Positions 8,758 to 19,320 of a DNA stretch of 37,630 nucleotides are shown piece after piece (the first letter of the stretch is position 1; each line of letters opens with the position of its first letter). Source of the stretch: an uncultured Cellvibrio sp. (GTDB taxonomy: Bacteria > Pseudomonadota > Gammaproteobacteria > Pseudomonadales > Cellvibrionaceae); assembly GCA_946481095.1 (NCBI GenBank), contig CAMLML010000040.1, forward strand, positions 1 through 37,630, given 5' to 3'. The translations under genes and the position numbers were made by a program. Under the pieces are notes generated by a model. It had not been told where the DNA came from, did not search any database, and saw only the letters and a program-made list of their open reading frames with translations.

Positions 8758-8786
8758 ATGGATACCTGCTTTCGCAGGTATGACAA
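8758..8786 (-). repeat. REP-like extragenic palindrome (copy 1)
   Basis: The core ATACCTGC-TTTC-GCAGGTAT (8762-8781) is a perfect 8-bp hairpin. Its reverse complement matches the element at 29723-29753 (GTCATNCCTGCGAANGCAGG core) with a few changes. It is a member of the widespread GTCATTCC..GGAATCC family of extragenic palindromes, here between the xyl31A terminator and stop codon. Confidence 0.75.
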
Positions 8787-8793
8787 CAACAAG

Positions 8794-11748
8794 TTATTCG
8801 GCGCGTTTTACACTAATCGCTTTACCGGAATAATCCAAAGTCTGTGCAACAGCATCAAAATTTGCGGCGTCTTTTGAGGGGCCGAAAATAAAGCGGACAC
8901 TGATTTTTCTGTTTTCTGACATGCTGGTGAAACTTCCTACGCGATCACCAATAGTGACTGTGGCAGTTGCATCGTCATATGAAACCGGGATGCGTGACCA
9001 TTCGCCTTTTTCGTATTTCACTGAGCGGCCGTCGTCTTCGTAAATATCGAAACTGCCGTTAGCACCCATGTAAATATTTAATGTCAACGGCGCATTCAAA
9101 CCTTCATCGACGTGTTGAATTAACGGACCAGTTGGAACGATTGAACCGGCTTTTACAAATAAAGGCATTTGTGAAAGAGGTGCATCGGCTTTAATGGTTT
9201 GGCCGCCTGTTAATTTTTCGCCGGTGTAGAAGTTGTACCAATCTGCACCTGCTGGTAAATACACATCGCGTGAACGCGCTTTGTCTTCATACACAGGGTT
9301 GACTAAAAACGCGGGGCCAAACATATATTGCGTGTTGATGTCCCAGGCTTTGCGATCATTCGGGAAATCCATTACCAAACCGCGCATGATGGTGCCATCT
9401 TTATGGAAGGTATCACCCGCCAGTGTATAAATGTAAGGCATCAATCGGTAACGCAATTTAATGTAAGACTCAAGTGTGTTGTAAACCTCTGTGCCTTCAT
9501 CAGCCAAACTGAAAATTTCACGATAAGGATATTGACCGTGTGAGCGGAACAGTGGAACGAAAGCGCCGAATTGGAACCAGCGAACATTTAATTCTTGCCA
9601 ATCTGCAACCAATTCCGGTTTCAAATCGCGAATATTGAGTGCTTCGCCACCTTTTTTATTACCCCATCGATATTTATCTTCCGGTGTAAAACCACCAATA
9701 TCAAAACTCCAGTTAGGAAGACCTGCCATGCTCGCACCAACACCGGCACCAACTTGTTCTTTTAAATTTTCCCAACGCGATGAAGTGTCGCCGCTCCACA
9801 AAGCAGAACCTGTACGCTGCAAACCACCAAATGCAGAACGCGTCAAAATAAATGAACGTTTTTCCGGATCAGTTTTTCGCTCGCCGTCATACACTGCTTG
9901 CGCATTGGGAATTGCATAGGAGTTAAAATATTCAGCACCTGAACCTATACCGCCTTCGCGGCTCATAATTTCTTTACGCTTGGTGAAAGTTAAATTGGAA
10001 TGAATATCCGGCTCGGCTGCATCCAACCACCAGGCATCAAAGCCCTTGGTATTTAAATTTTCGTTAATTTGTTTCCAGAAAATCTCCTGGGATTCTTTTG
10101 GATAAGGATCATAGAAAGCATTCAAATAGCCTGGACCAATCCAGTCGAGGTTACCTTCTTCTATATTTTTATTGAACATATAACCTTTATCGTTCAACTC
10201 TTTATAGTTTTTAGTGGTGGGATAAAATTTTGGCCAAACGGAAATCATAATATTGCCGTTCATTGCGTGGATTTTATCGGTCATGGCTTTTGCATCAGGG
10301 AAAAATTTCTTATCAAATTCGTGACTACCCCAGGCATTTTCTTCCCAGTAAGACCAATCCAATACAATGTTATCAATCGGGATTTTTTTCTCGCGATAAT
10401 ATTTAAAAGTATTGATAATTTCGTCTTGATTTTTATAACGCTCACGACTTTGCCAAAAACCATACACCCATTTTGGCAACATCACTGCATCACCGGTTAA
10501 ATGGCGATAGCCGGAAATCACATCATCTTTGTTATCACCTGCCACAAAATAGTAATCAATCGCTTTACCGGTTTCAGATGCAAGAGACAATTCACCTAAT
10601 TCTTCGGCAGGCATTGGATCAAGATGCGTTAAACGGAAGAAACCACCCCCCACAGTCCAATCTACTTTAATGGCTTTTTTCTCACCGGGTTTCATTTCCA
10701 TATTGTATGTGTGCCACCATGGATTCCAGTTCATGCGCCAGCGATCCAACACCATTTGACCATCAACAAATAATTTTGCATAACCCGAGCTATACATTTT
10801 GAAACGGTGAATACCGGCTTCATCGGTTTCAATACTACCTTCCCATTCAATACGCAAATTTTTAGCGTCTTTGGTTTCATCAGGCAACGGAATTTCACGC
10901 ACAGTGTTGTCGCTGTAGAATTGATAATTTAAATCTGCTTCAACACGAGTCAACAATAATTTGTCGCCGTCAAAATAACGTGCCGTCAAACCACCCTCTT
11001 TACCTTCTGCGTCGAATAATTTCAAAGACACATTTAAAGGCTGGGTTGCACGTGGATCACCAAAATAGGAAACAGAATTGTTGTCCCACAACAAACCATA
11101 ATTTTTGCTGGAAACAACAAACGGAATTGTTTTAACCAGATTATGTGTAGTCAATTCAACATTTTCGCCGGCATAGTTCACCTGACCATTTTGTTGCTGA
11201 CCCAAACCGAAATAACCTTCGTCGCTGCCACGATTAAATTCCTGACGCAAGGCAAATGAATCTGCATCAGGTTTGATTGGATCAGCCGTCACCGCGGAGA
11301 AAGCGCCGCGATTTTCTTCTTTCAATAAAAGATTACCTTTGGCATCAGCAAAATTCACAGTGCCATCTACCAGTGATAAATTGGCAGTAACTTGTGCTGT
11401 TTTCAATACCAGGTTATTGCCCACTTGCTCCAGTGAAAATTCAACAGTTGCTGGTTTGGCAATGACTTGTATGGATTCAGGAACCACACTGAAATCTGTT
11501 CCAGGCAATGCAGTAACACGAATAATTTTTTCACTCATTACTTGCAAGCGAACTTTTTTCACTGCGCCTTCGGCGAGTGTTACCACTACACCATCCGCAG
11601 TTTTTTCAAATTGCGCGAGTGTTTTAACCTGCTCGGTTGCCGTTTGCGAATTTGCGGATTCTTCAGATGATTTCGAGCAGCCTTGTAACAAAGCCACCGA
11701 CGCCATTCCGATCACGCAATGCTTGAGAATCTGTTTTGCAGATAGCAT
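8794..11748 (-). CDS. xyl31A: GH31 alpha-xylosidase with PA14 insert (xyloglucan-specific), lipoprotein
   Basis: The enzyme removes alpha-1,6-xylose from the non-reducing end of xyloglucan oligosaccharides. The start at 11748 has an AGGA ribosome-binding site eight bases upstream; the longer frame to 11832 only translates an extragenic repeat. The 984-residue protein starts with a lipoprotein signal (VALLQGC, Cys24, followed by Ser, which fits outer-membrane sorting). Then come a GH31 N-terminal beta domain, a PA14 domain inserted at about 250-380 (GGLTARYFDGD to WTVGGGFFRLTHL), and the catalytic barrel. WWLDAAEPD carries the nucleophile Asp576 and LWSGDTSSRW the acid/base Asp654. A PA14 insert is the hallmark of Cellvibrio japonicus Xyl31A, where it favours longer oligosaccharides. 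It is the last gene of the locus, separated from bgl35A by a paired repeat element. Confidence 0.92.
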   Translation of the reverse strand: MLSAKQILKHCVIGMASVALLQGCSKSSEESANSQTATEQVKTLAQFEKTADGVVVTLAEGAVKKVRLQVMSEKIIRVTALPGTDFSVVPESIQVIAKPATVEFSLEQVGNNLVLKTAQVTANLSLVDGTVNFADAKGNLLLKEENRGAFSAVTADPIKPDADSFALRQEFNRGSDEGYFGLGQQQNGQVNYAGENVELTTHNLVKTIPFVVSSKNYGLLWDNNSVSYFGDPRATQPLNVSLKLFDAEGKEGGLTARYFDGDKLLLTRVEADLNYQFYSDNTVREIPLPDETKDAKNLRIEWEGSIETDEAGIHRFKMYSSGYAKLFVDGQMVLDRWRMNWNPWWHTYNMEMKPGEKKAIKVDWTVGGGFFRLTHLDPMPAEELGELSLASETGKAIDYYFVAGDNKDDVISGYRHLTGDAVMLPKWVYGFWQSRERYKNQDEIINTFKYYREKKIPIDNIVLDWSYWEENAWGSHEFDKKFFPDAKAMTDKIHAMNGNIMISVWPKFYPTTKNYKELNDKGYMFNKNIEEGNLDWIGPGYLNAFYDPYPKESQEIFWKQINENLNTKGFDAWWLDAAEPDIHSNLTFTKRKEIMSREGGIGSGAEYFNSYAIPNAQAVYDGERKTDPEKRSFILTRSAFGGLQRTGSALWSGDTSSRWENLKEQVGAGVGASMAGLPNWSFDIGGFTPEDKYRWGNKKGGEALNIRDLKPELVADWQELNVRWFQFGAFVPLFRSHGQYPYREIFSLADEGTEVYNTLESYIKLRYRLMPYIYTLAGDTFHKDGTIMRGLVMDFPNDRKAWDINTQYMFGPAFLVNPVYEDKARSRDVYLPAGADWYNFYTGEKLTGGQTIKADAPLSQMPLFVKAGSIVPTGPLIQHVDEGLNAPLTLNIYMGANGSFDIYEDDGRSVKYEKGEWSRIPVSYDDATATVTIGDRVGSFTSMSENRKISVRFIFGPSKDAANFDAVAQTLDYSGKAISVKRAE

Positions 11749-11784
11749 CTTTGTTTTCCTCGTTGGTTTTATAAAAATTAAAAC

Positions 11785-11911
11785 ACCCTCTCCCCCGCCC
11801 TCTCCCATCAAGGGAGAGGGAGCCAATCTCACTTCGCAAATAACTACTTTTTAATTTAGTAGCACTATCTGTTCCCTCTCCCCTTGTGGGAGAGGGTTAG
11901 GGAGAGGGGGA
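11785..11911. repeat. Paired extragenic palindromes, CCCTCTCCC family (site 1)
   Basis: Two inverted units (11785-11822 and 11872-11911), each a GC-rich palindrome of CCCTCTCCC and GGGAGAGGG, flank about 50 bp of AT-rich sequence. The same family recurs at 23956-23989 and 28282-28403, with a variant pair at 22422-22542. It lies between xyl31A and bgl35A and could fold into a strong hairpin in the shared transcript, affecting mRNA stability or read-through. Confidence 0.85.
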
Positions 11912-11916
11912 AGATT

Positions 11917-13620
11917 TTATTCTGTTATATAACTCGCCATTTTCACTTTCAAGACATGCGCGCGCGCAGTGAAATTCAAACCCCAATCAGTTTGGTCGCC
12001 ATTCCACACGCGTTCCATCACCCATTTTCCTTTTTCAAAATGGCCCTCTTCTATACGCTCGATCATAGTTTTTTTATCTTTTAATTCACTGGATGGTTTA
12101 AATTCCACTCGCGCTTTATGTGCTGTCACCAAATATTCATTATCACTTAGCTGCGCAATCAAAGCGCCACCGGATGATGGCGTATTACCTACCGGCGGGT
12201 CAATCCAAAACATATAACGGCCATAGGTCACTTCAGCATCCCACAAACCCAAATCCAATGTTTGTGTCAGTGCAGCCGCTTTGTCTTTTGCGTATTGATC
12301 TTTTTCTGCCGGTGTTGCTTCCGCATTCCAGATTTTTTGTGTATCGCCAGTAGTGTCCAAAGGCTCGGCAACACCCCATACATTATTTTCATAGGCGAGT
12401 TTTGCCCATTCGCGCATCATAGGGGCTATGACACGATAATGCTGTGCAAATTCTTCAATGGTTTGATCATTGTAGTTTTTGGCGCCGAGAGGATAATTGG
12501 TATAGTCAGTATCATCCATTCCGAAAGGCGAAAATCCAATACCACCCTTTCCCAATGTTGGGTAAAAATAACGTGCAAAGGGCTGATCATTACCAATTTC
12601 AGCGACAAACAACGCATTGTCAGGACGCGCATAAATATCGAGAACTTTGGAAACGGTTTTGTGATCGCGGAAATAAATATCCGGTGCAATTAAATCTATC
12701 GCGGGCGCAGCAGCCTTCCAAATATGAAGCACATTATCGGTAGCACCTCCACTTGAATATTGACCTGGTTTGCCCGGATTAAAAGGGTTTCGCAAAGCCA
12801 CATTCACATACATAGGTAAATTTTTAACGGCCTTACCGGCTTCAGTAATTTCATTGCAATACTTAGCGATGTAATAGGCATGAAAAAATTCGTCGGCATC
12901 TTTACCAAACACTGTCGGCCAGTTGCCTGGTTTCAAATTTAATTTTTGGATCAACTCATCAGGCACTGGCGCATTAAATACCGATTGTGCCAAAGCAGAA
13001 TAATCGCGTGCAGAACCATAGGTGCCCACTTCATTTTGCACCTGCACCATAATGACTGTGTGTTGTTTGTCTTTCTTGTTTAAATAATTCATCAACTCCA
13101 CAAAGGCTTTTTTATCGGCTTGCAAAGTGTTTTTTCCAAGAGGTGACAAAGAATTCAACGTGTCGCCATCTTGTTTCACTACACGCGGAAAACGTTTGTT
13201 ATCCAATTTTACCCATGCAGGTGCATAATGCGGCGCATTGTTTTTCCAGGTTGCAAACCATAGCAACACCACTTTAACTTTGTGCTCACGCGCTTCTTTC
13301 AACAACACATCCAGATAAGAAAAATCAAATGTCCCTTCAACCGGTTCAATTTGTTCCCATGCAACCGGAATACTCAAGGTATTGGCATGCATTTTTTTAA
13401 CCGAAGGCCACACATCTTTTAAAGCAGCGGGATAATTACTGGAATTGTTGGTTTGCGCCCCCAACATCAAATAAGGTGCACCATCAACCATCAATGCATG
13501 ACGATTATTTTTGTGAACCAATTCAGGCAAACTTTCTGCGAAAGTGAAACAAGAACACAGAACCAACAAACTCATACTGCTCAATCGGGTAATCGTTTTG
13601 GATATTGCATTATTCATCAA
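11917..13620 (-). CDS. bgl35A: GH35 beta-galactosidase of the xyloglucan locus
   Basis: The enzyme removes beta-1,2-galactose from xyloglucan side chains. The 567-residue protein has an N-terminal export signal. Cleavage could be at CSCFTFA-ES (signal peptidase I), or the LCSC sequence could be a poor lipobox. The GH35 barrel carries MVQVQNEVGTYG (acid/base Glu197) and ALFVAEIGND (nucleophile Glu341). The C-terminal part, after about residue 400, resembles the DUF5597 domain found in this GH35 subgroup. Two Met codons start the frame. Upstream (13621-13787) is AT-rich and follows a strong terminator after the receptor gene, so bgl35A probably has its own promoter. Identification by gene order and motifs is firm; substrate specificity comes from the C. 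japonicus counterpart. Confidence 0.92.
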   Translation of the reverse strand: MMNNAISKTITRLSSMSLLVLCSCFTFAESLPELVHKNNRHALMVDGAPYLMLGAQTNNSSNYPAALKDVWPSVKKMHANTLSIPVAWEQIEPVEGTFDFSYLDVLLKEAREHKVKVVLLWFATWKNNAPHYAPAWVKLDNKRFPRVVKQDGDTLNSLSPLGKNTLQADKKAFVELMNYLNKKDKQHTVIMVQVQNEVGTYGSARDYSALAQSVFNAPVPDELIQKLNLKPGNWPTVFGKDADEFFHAYYIAKYCNEITEAGKAVKNLPMYVNVALRNPFNPGKPGQYSSGGATDNVLHIWKAAAPAIDLIAPDIYFRDHKTVSKVLDIYARPDNALFVAEIGNDQPFARYFYPTLGKGGIGFSPFGMDDTDYTNYPLGAKNYNDQTIEEFAQHYRVIAPMMREWAKLAYENNVWGVAEPLDTTGDTQKIWNAEATPAEKDQYAKDKAAALTQTLDLGLWDAEVTYGRYMFWIDPPVGNTPSSGGALIAQLSDNEYLVTAHKARVEFKPSSELKDKKTMIERIEEGHFEKGKWVMERVWNGDQTDWGLNFTARAHVLKVKMASYITE

Positions 13621-13787
13621 ACTTTGCCTCAGACATTATTTTCCGCAATTATCGTATTTATAACGTGAATAGTTATTTTGTTTTACTTTCTTTTACATGC
13701 CTATTTTTTAAACTTCTTTTTTGCTCCCATCTCTTAACACATCGTTCTTTTATGTGTTTTTACACGAAAAAAGCCATTTTAAAAAGC

Positions 13788-13819
13788 AAAAAACCTCACA
13801 ACTGAATGTGAGGTTTTTT
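13788..13819 (-). terminator. Rho-independent terminator after the TonB-dependent receptor gene
   Basis: A perfect 13-bp stem (13788-13800 with 13807-13819) closes a six-base loop. Read on the minus strand it ends in T6 and then more T after GC. It lies 19 bp past the receptor stop codon. The symmetrical A/T flanks would allow some bidirectional activity. Confidence 0.88.
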
Positions 13820-13837
13820 GTAACGCAGTTTTATCCA

Positions 13838-16789
13838 TTAAAACTTGGCGCGTAAACCAATTGCAAAACGGGCATCTTGTGCATAGGAGTATGTCACATG
13901 ATCACCTGCAGCATTTTGATCCATGATGCCAACGGTTTTCTCTTTCAGCAAATTACTGGCTTCCGCGGAAACTGTATAGTTTTCGAGGAAGGTGTAACTG
14001 ATAGAGGCATCCAGTTGGCCATAGTCATCGTTATACACAGGAATTCTTGCTTTGCCGCCAAGACCATCGTTGAAATCAGGATCAAATCCATTTCCACCCC
14101 AAGTAATCAAATACTTGCTACGCCATGAATAAGCCAAACGAGCTGAGATGCCATTTTTTTCATACATACCAATAATGTTGTACGCATTTTTAGATAACTG
14201 ATCTACAGGTAATTGGCCATAAGCAGAACGATCTGTATCAAGTGGTGCCGCACCTGAAAGTGTATCGCCACTACCAGGTTGAGTTTTTAGCGGAATATCG
14301 GCTTCACTGTCTATATAAGTGTAGTTAGCCTGAATACCCAAACCATCAAATGGAGCAGGCAAGGAATCAAAGAATTTACTGACTCCAATTTCTATACCTT
14401 TTATGTCGCCCGATCCAATATTTTTCAACCAGGTATATTCTGTTGGCACAACTACTCCTGGTGCAACTTCACTGTCTGCGATAAGGGTATCTTTCCTGAA
14501 GAAATCCTCTACGTCTTTTTTGAAGAGGGCAATGTGAGCCATTCCACCCGCATCATCAAAATACCATTCCGCAGAAAGATCAAACTGATTTGCCGTCATA
14601 GGAGTCAAAAACGGGTTAGTGTCTTGGGACACGGTAAATTTCTTATCGTTAATGCTGGTAACTGTGGTAACGCCGTCTTTAGTAGAGTTAGCCACTACAA
14701 TTCTCGCATTTAGATCTTTAAAAGCAGGCTCCCAAATTGCTTTGGATGCTGCAAAGCGAAAAAACAAATCATCTGTTGCTTGCAATCTCAAATTGATGCT
14801 TGGCAATACATAGGTATCACCTGTTTCCGCTTCAATTGGCGTTGAACTTGCCGGAATTGTTGGACTTCCCGGAATAGCGATTTCGTTAACCACAAGACTG
14901 CCTTTTGCGGTATTTTCAATATCGACTACACGTACACCCAGATTACCATCCAAAGGCATCGCCAAGTCATCAAATGCAAAATTGGTCATCACATAGGCAG
15001 CACTATTGATTGTTTCTTGAATATTTCTGTAGGCAGGATTTGTCAAGCGATCCCACTCAGGATAAATTGCATCACAAATCCACGACTGATACTCAGCACA
15101 GACTGTAGTGCGGTCTCCGTTGATTACATCTGTTGTAGCACGGAAGTTTTTCACCGCTTCTGCCGAATACAAATATCCAGCAGGCGGAACATTTACATCG
15201 CCACGTTGGAAATTATCAAATGAATAGAGAGTCAAATAATCCGATGCTTGTTGAGATGTCACTTTGGGTAAAGTATTTTTATCATAACCACTCCAATCCA
15301 TTTTGGTAAACCATGTTGCATATCGAGTATTCCAATCATATCCAGTATCAATATTGTCAGCTGTTTTTTCAGAATATCTCACGCCTGCTTTAACAGAAGT
15401 AATAATTGCATCATCGAAATCATATTCAACATCAAAACGACCGGTTTTTGCTTCTGCATTATTACGTTCGAAATGTGTCATCTCCTGACCAAGGCTGTAA
15501 TTTGCGTAGTTGGCCATGTAGGTAGAATCAATCAAAATCGATGGGGTTTTTGTGCCAACGCCTTCCAAACGTGCTTCAACTGGAATCACTTTTAAGCCTA
15601 ATGTGTAATCGTCAACGGTGGCTTCTGATTTTACAAATTGCAAATCAGCAGAGAAATGCAAGCGATCACTTGGAGACCATTTGATTCCTGTTGAGTAATC
15701 TGTTGTTTTGGAAATGTTATTTGCCCAGCGAGTACTGGTACCGAAATCGAGACCCCATTGTGCAGGATTTGCTACTGTGACATCACCTGAAATCAACGCA
15801 CCATTCGCGCTATAAACCCAATTATCTGCTGCAGTTGGAACCAAGGCTTGATCGCCATTTGCACCCTCCAGGAAGAATGCATTTTCATCATAAAGCGTAT
15901 CGTGTTTGCTTTGAAATGCAGTGAAATAAATTTCCATGTCATCATTCGGCGCCCATTGCAAGGCTGCATATTTTCCATCGCGGGTACTTTGATAATCGTT
16001 GCGACGCCAATCCACACCTTTTGACACCCATACACTTTCGCCATCAATTGTTCTTGGTAAATAAGGGCGGCTGTAAACCTGATCGGAACGACTGGCTAAA
16101 TCAGAAGTGGAAAAATTAACGAGGAAACCAAAGTCACCCAAACCTGTTTCCCAACGATTACTGTACAAACCGGAATATTCGCCATTGGTTTCTTCCAACT
16201 GATCACCATAGTTAGCTTTTGCAGATACGCTGGCCAACTGACCTTCAGAATCGAATGGCATACGTGTGCGCAAATTAACTGTACCGCCCAAACCACCTTC
16301 GATCATATCAGCTGACGGGCTTTTGTAAGTATCAACTGCATACATTAATTCTGCAGGAACATCTTCAAAACTTAATCCACGACCACTTGCAGCAGAGAAT
16401 ACATCGCGACCATTTAATTCCGCACGAACTTGCGTTAAACCACGAACAGCTACACCACTACCTTCAGCGGCAGGATGTTCAGCATCGTTATTGGTATAAC
16501 GACCCACTGTTACACCGGGAACACGTTGCAAGGCTTCTGTCACACTGCGATCCGGTAATTTACCTATATCGTCAGAAACAATCGAATCCACAACAACATT
16601 CGAATTCTTTTTAAGATCTTGTGCAGACTGAATACTGGCGCGTTGTCCGGTTACCACAATTTCATCTGCCTCAACTTCTTCATCAGCTGCCATAGCGGGT
16701 AACCCAACACCCGTCAAAGCACCAATTGATGCCAATGTTACCCAGCGGCTCAATCGATTTTTTAAAAATTTATTCTGGTTGATCTTCAT
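13838..16789 (-). CDS. TonB-dependent outer-membrane receptor for xyloglucan oligosaccharides
   Basis: A 983-residue outer-membrane transporter. The ATG at 16789 is preceded by GGAGAGAAGA. The longer frame would use a GTG that is part of that ribosome-binding site. It has a signal peptide ending PAMAA, a TonB box EIVVTG, then a plug domain (DDIGKLPDRSVTEALQRVPGV, VRGLTQVRAELNGRDVFSA, IEGGLGGTVNLRT) and a long beta-barrel ending in a C-terminal Phe (GLRAKF). The plug wording is typical of the TIGR01782 carbohydrate-type receptors of Xanthomonas, Caulobacter and Cellvibrio. Placed between GH95 and GH35 genes, it most likely imports xyloglucan fragments for trimming in the periplasm. The ligand is inferred from context. 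Spacing to the upstream fucosidase gene is 92 bp, so the two may be cotranscribed; a strong terminator follows. Confidence 0.92.
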   Translation of the reverse strand: MKINQNKFLKNRLSRWVTLASIGALTGVGLPAMAADEEVEADEIVVTGQRASIQSAQDLKKNSNVVVDSIVSDDIGKLPDRSVTEALQRVPGVTVGRYTNNDAEHPAAEGSGVAVRGLTQVRAELNGRDVFSAASGRGLSFEDVPAELMYAVDTYKSPSADMIEGGLGGTVNLRTRMPFDSEGQLASVSAKANYGDQLEETNGEYSGLYSNRWETGLGDFGFLVNFSTSDLASRSDQVYSRPYLPRTIDGESVWVSKGVDWRRNDYQSTRDGKYAALQWAPNDDMEIYFTAFQSKHDTLYDENAFFLEGANGDQALVPTAADNWVYSANGALISGDVTVANPAQWGLDFGTSTRWANNISKTTDYSTGIKWSPSDRLHFSADLQFVKSEATVDDYTLGLKVIPVEARLEGVGTKTPSILIDSTYMANYANYSLGQEMTHFERNNAEAKTGRFDVEYDFDDAIITSVKAGVRYSEKTADNIDTGYDWNTRYATWFTKMDWSGYDKNTLPKVTSQQASDYLTLYSFDNFQRGDVNVPPAGYLYSAEAVKNFRATTDVINGDRTTVCAEYQSWICDAIYPEWDRLTNPAYRNIQETINSAAYVMTNFAFDDLAMPLDGNLGVRVVDIENTAKGSLVVNEIAIPGSPTIPASSTPIEAETGDTYVLPSINLRLQATDDLFFRFAASKAIWEPAFKDLNARIVVANSTKDGVTTVTSINDKKFTVSQDTNPFLTPMTANQFDLSAEWYFDDAGGMAHIALFKKDVEDFFRKDTLIADSEVAPGVVVPTEYTWLKNIGSGDIKGIEIGVSKFFDSLPAPFDGLGIQANYTYIDSEADIPLKTQPGSGDTLSGAAPLDTDRSAYGQLPVDQLSKNAYNIIGMYEKNGISARLAYSWRSKYLITWGGNGFDPDFNDGLGGKARIPVYNDDYGQLDASISYTFLENYTVSAEASNLLKEKTVGIMDQNAAGDHVTYSYAQDARFAIGLRAKF

Positions 16790-16881
16790 TCTTCTCTCCA
16801 CTTTGTTTTGTTTAACACATTTTATTTAACAGATTATTTTTTGATTTACTTTTGCTGTTGCAATATCCAACAAATATTGCG

Positions 16882-19254
16882 TTAGATATCACTTCCAGTT
16901 AAAAGATAGGTACCATTGCCTTGCAGTTGAAACCGGGTAAATCGAGCGTCCATTTTTACCGGGATTTTTTTACCATCCAACATCAAACCATTTGTACCCA
17001 ACAGGTCTGACGCTATTCTGAATTGGTGCGGTGCTGATGTTGCAGTTGTCACTCTAATCAATGATATTTTTTTATTTTTCCATTCCATGTCAATAATCAA
17101 TCCACCACGTGCACGTAAACCTTTTACCGATCCACTCGACCATGCATCCGGTAATGCAGGCAACAAATCAATTGCCTGATCATGACTTTGCATCAACATT
17201 TCAATAACACCGGCCGATGCGCCGAAATTGCCATCAATTTGAAAAGGTGGATGGTTATCCCAGAGATTTTTCAGCGTGCTGCGCTGCAATTGTTCGGTTA
17301 AGACTTTGTAAGCACGATTGCCATCTTGCATTCTTGCCCACATATTTATTTTCCAGGCTTGCGACCAACCGGTGCCACCATCACCACGTGCATTCAAGGT
17401 TGTTTTTGCTGCAGCAAATAGTTCAGGGTTGGTTTGTGCGGTAATTTGTTTACCGGGATGCAATGCAAACAAATGTGAAATATGACGATGTTGATTGGTT
17501 TTATCGTCAAGATCTTCTTTCCATTCCTGTAACTGACCCCAGGCACCCACTCTGACACCCTTATCCAGTTTGGCCAGTTTTTTATTCAAAAGAGACGCGA
17601 ATTTTTTATCGCCGAGAATGGTTGCTGCTTCCAGTGTATTGCGAAACAAATCGACAACAATTTGCTGGGACATTGCTGATCCTGCAGTAAAGTTTCCTTG
17701 CTCGGGTGAGAATGAAGGGTTCACTACCCACAAACCATCACGAGGATCTTTCACTAAAAAATCCAGCCAAAACTCAGAGGCCGATTTCATTAATGGATAA
17801 GCACGCTGCCGTAAAAAGTTTTCATCTTTTGAAAACGAATAATGTTCATAATAATGTTGTGCTAACCATGCTCCCGCTTCTGGCTGCCAAAAAGCCGTTG
17901 GCCATTCGATCACACCGGTGAATCCCCAGATATTGGTATTTAAAAAAAGTGTCCAGCCTTTTTTTACATGAGCAATTTTTTTTGCGGATATTTTTCCTGG
18001 ATCAACCAGGCTATCCACAAAATCAAAAAATGGATCCATCAGTTCCGGTAAATTACCGGTTTCTGCCAACCAGTAATTCATCTGCAAATTAATATTGACG
18101 TGATAGTCCGCATTCCAGGGTGGCGTTATCGAATTGTTCCAAACTCCTTGCAAATTCGCAGGCAAGGAGCCAGATCGTGATGAGGCAATTAACAGGTACC
18201 GACCGAATTGAAAATAGAGCGCTTCCAATGTTTTATCCAAAACACTGTTGCCTTTTTTGTATTGTGAAAGTAATTGGGGTGTGGGTAAATCAAGTGACGA
18301 TTGCCCTATATCCAAAGCAACCCGGTTAAACAGCAATTGATAATCTTGCAAATGTGTTGTTAATAGTTGTTGATAAGATTTTTGCGCAATCGGTTGTAAA
18401 GCCCTCATTATTTTTTTATCGGCTGCTTCACCACGATATTCGGGGTATTTCGCTGCATAATCGGTTGCAGCCGTCAAAATAAAAGTGACTTGATTGGCTT
18501 TACGAATTTCCAGACGATCCGCATTTTGCGTTTGTGTGCCACCATCAATCTGCCAGACTACACCTGATGCAAAACCCAATTGATTATCCTTGAGCGTTCC
18601 CTGTACCAACAATTGTGATTGTTGCCATTGATAAGCGAAGGAACGATTATCAGGAAATTGCATGCGCATATTGATGGAAATTTTTTCAGGTTTATCTGCA
18701 GATAAACGCACAACAATCGCTTTGTCAGGATAACTGGCAAAATATTCACGCGTGTAAATCACACCTTGATGTTGGAAACGAACAGTGGCTATCGCGGTTT
18801 GTAAATCCAATTCGCGCTTGTAAGCACTGACATCAGCAGTTAACTCTGGCCACTCCAGCAGCAAATCACCAAAGGTCTGGTAATCGCCATAACCTTTAAT
18901 TTTGCGACCCATTAATTTGGCGGCGTCTTCCGGTGTGACAAATCCTTCCTGTTCAATTTGTTTACGAACTTTGACCAGACCTTTGGATGGCGTATCGGGT
19001 ATTCCAAAATCATAGCCCTGAACCGAACCTGGCCCACCCGTCCAGAGTGTTTTTTCATTGAACTGCAACCGATCCTCTTTTATGCCGCCCATAACAGCGG
19101 CACCCATAGCCCCATTACCTATAGGCAAGGCATCAGATTCCCAGTTTTTTCCTGGCTCATCAAAACGGACAGTTAATAAGTCGCCGCAAGCCGCAAAACC
19201 GGAGGCAAGTAACAGGGTTATTGTCGTTATGCTATGTAGAAGTCTTAGTTTCAT
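16882..19254 (-). CDS. afc95A: GH95 alpha-1,2-L-fucosidase of the xyloglucan locus
   Basis: This enzyme removes terminal alpha-1,2-fucose from fucosylated xyloglucan. The 790-residue protein begins with an export signal. FAAC at Cys23 resembles a lipobox with Phe at -3, so lipoprotein status is uncertain. The N-terminal beta domain opens with [17 protein letters not shown] and [13 protein letters not shown]. The (alpha/alpha)6 barrel carries [32 protein letters not shown] sequence (Asn387, Asn389), NPSFSPEQG (Glu518, general acid position), [13 protein letters not shown] and [12 protein letters not shown] (Asp674). These match the catalytic Asn, Glu and Asp pattern of GH95. It lies between the halogenase-like gene and the receptor gene. 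The 131-bp gap upstream holds a perfect inverted repeat that could be an operator. Confidence 0.92.
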   Translation of the reverse strand: MKLRLLHSITTITLLLASGFAACGDLLTVRFDEPGKNWESDALPIGNGAMGAAVMGGIKEDRLQFNEKTLWTGGPGSVQGYDFGIPDTPSKGLVKVRKQIEQEGFVTPEDAAKLMGRKIKGYGDYQTFGDLLLEWPELTADVSAYKRELDLQTAIATVRFQHQGVIYTREYFASYPDKAIVVRLSADKPEKISINMRMQFPDNRSFAYQWQQSQLLVQGTLKDNQLGFASGVVWQIDGGTQTQNADRLEIRKANQVTFILTAATDYAAKYPEYRGEAADKKIMRALQPIAQKSYQQLLTTHLQDYQLLFNRVALDIGQSSLDLPTPQLLSQYKKGNSVLDKTLEALYFQFGRYLLIASSRSGSLPANLQGVWNNSITPPWNADYHVNINLQMNYWLAETGNLPELMDPFFDFVDSLVDPGKISAKKIAHVKKGWTLFLNTNIWGFTGVIEWPTAFWQPEAGAWLAQHYYEHYSFSKDENFLRQRAYPLMKSASEFWLDFLVKDPRDGLWVVNPSFSPEQGNFTAGSAMSQQIVVDLFRNTLEAATILGDKKFASLLNKKLAKLDKGVRVGAWGQLQEWKEDLDDKTNQHRHISHLFALHPGKQITAQTNPELFAAAKTTLNARGDGGTGWSQAWKINMWARMQDGNRAYKVLTEQLQRSTLKNLWDNHPPFQIDGNFGASAGVIEMLMQSHDQAIDLLPALPDAWSSGSVKGLRARGGLIIDMEWKNKKISLIRVTTATSAPHQFRIASDLLGTNGLMLDGKKIPVKMDARFTRFQLQGNGTYLLTGSDI

Positions 19255-19320
19255 CTCAGGTTCGTTATCATATAGTTGAAATGACTAATATGGCCGCATC
19301 TTAACGTCAAACCGACGCGA

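Noticed and set aside
10069..10500. 143-codon plus-strand frame inside xyl31A
   Set aside because: It is a shadow of the GH31 coding sequence, opposite the conserved catalytic domain.
11749..11832. N-terminal extension of the xyl31A frame (MRLAPSPLMGEGGGEG)
   Set aside because: It is a translation of the CCCTCTCCC repeat. The lipoprotein signal and ribosome-binding site place the start at 11748.
16860..16880. GCAATAT/ATATTGC hairpin after afc95A as a terminator
   Set aside because: The stem is only 7 bp, AT-rich, and no T run follows on the minus strand.
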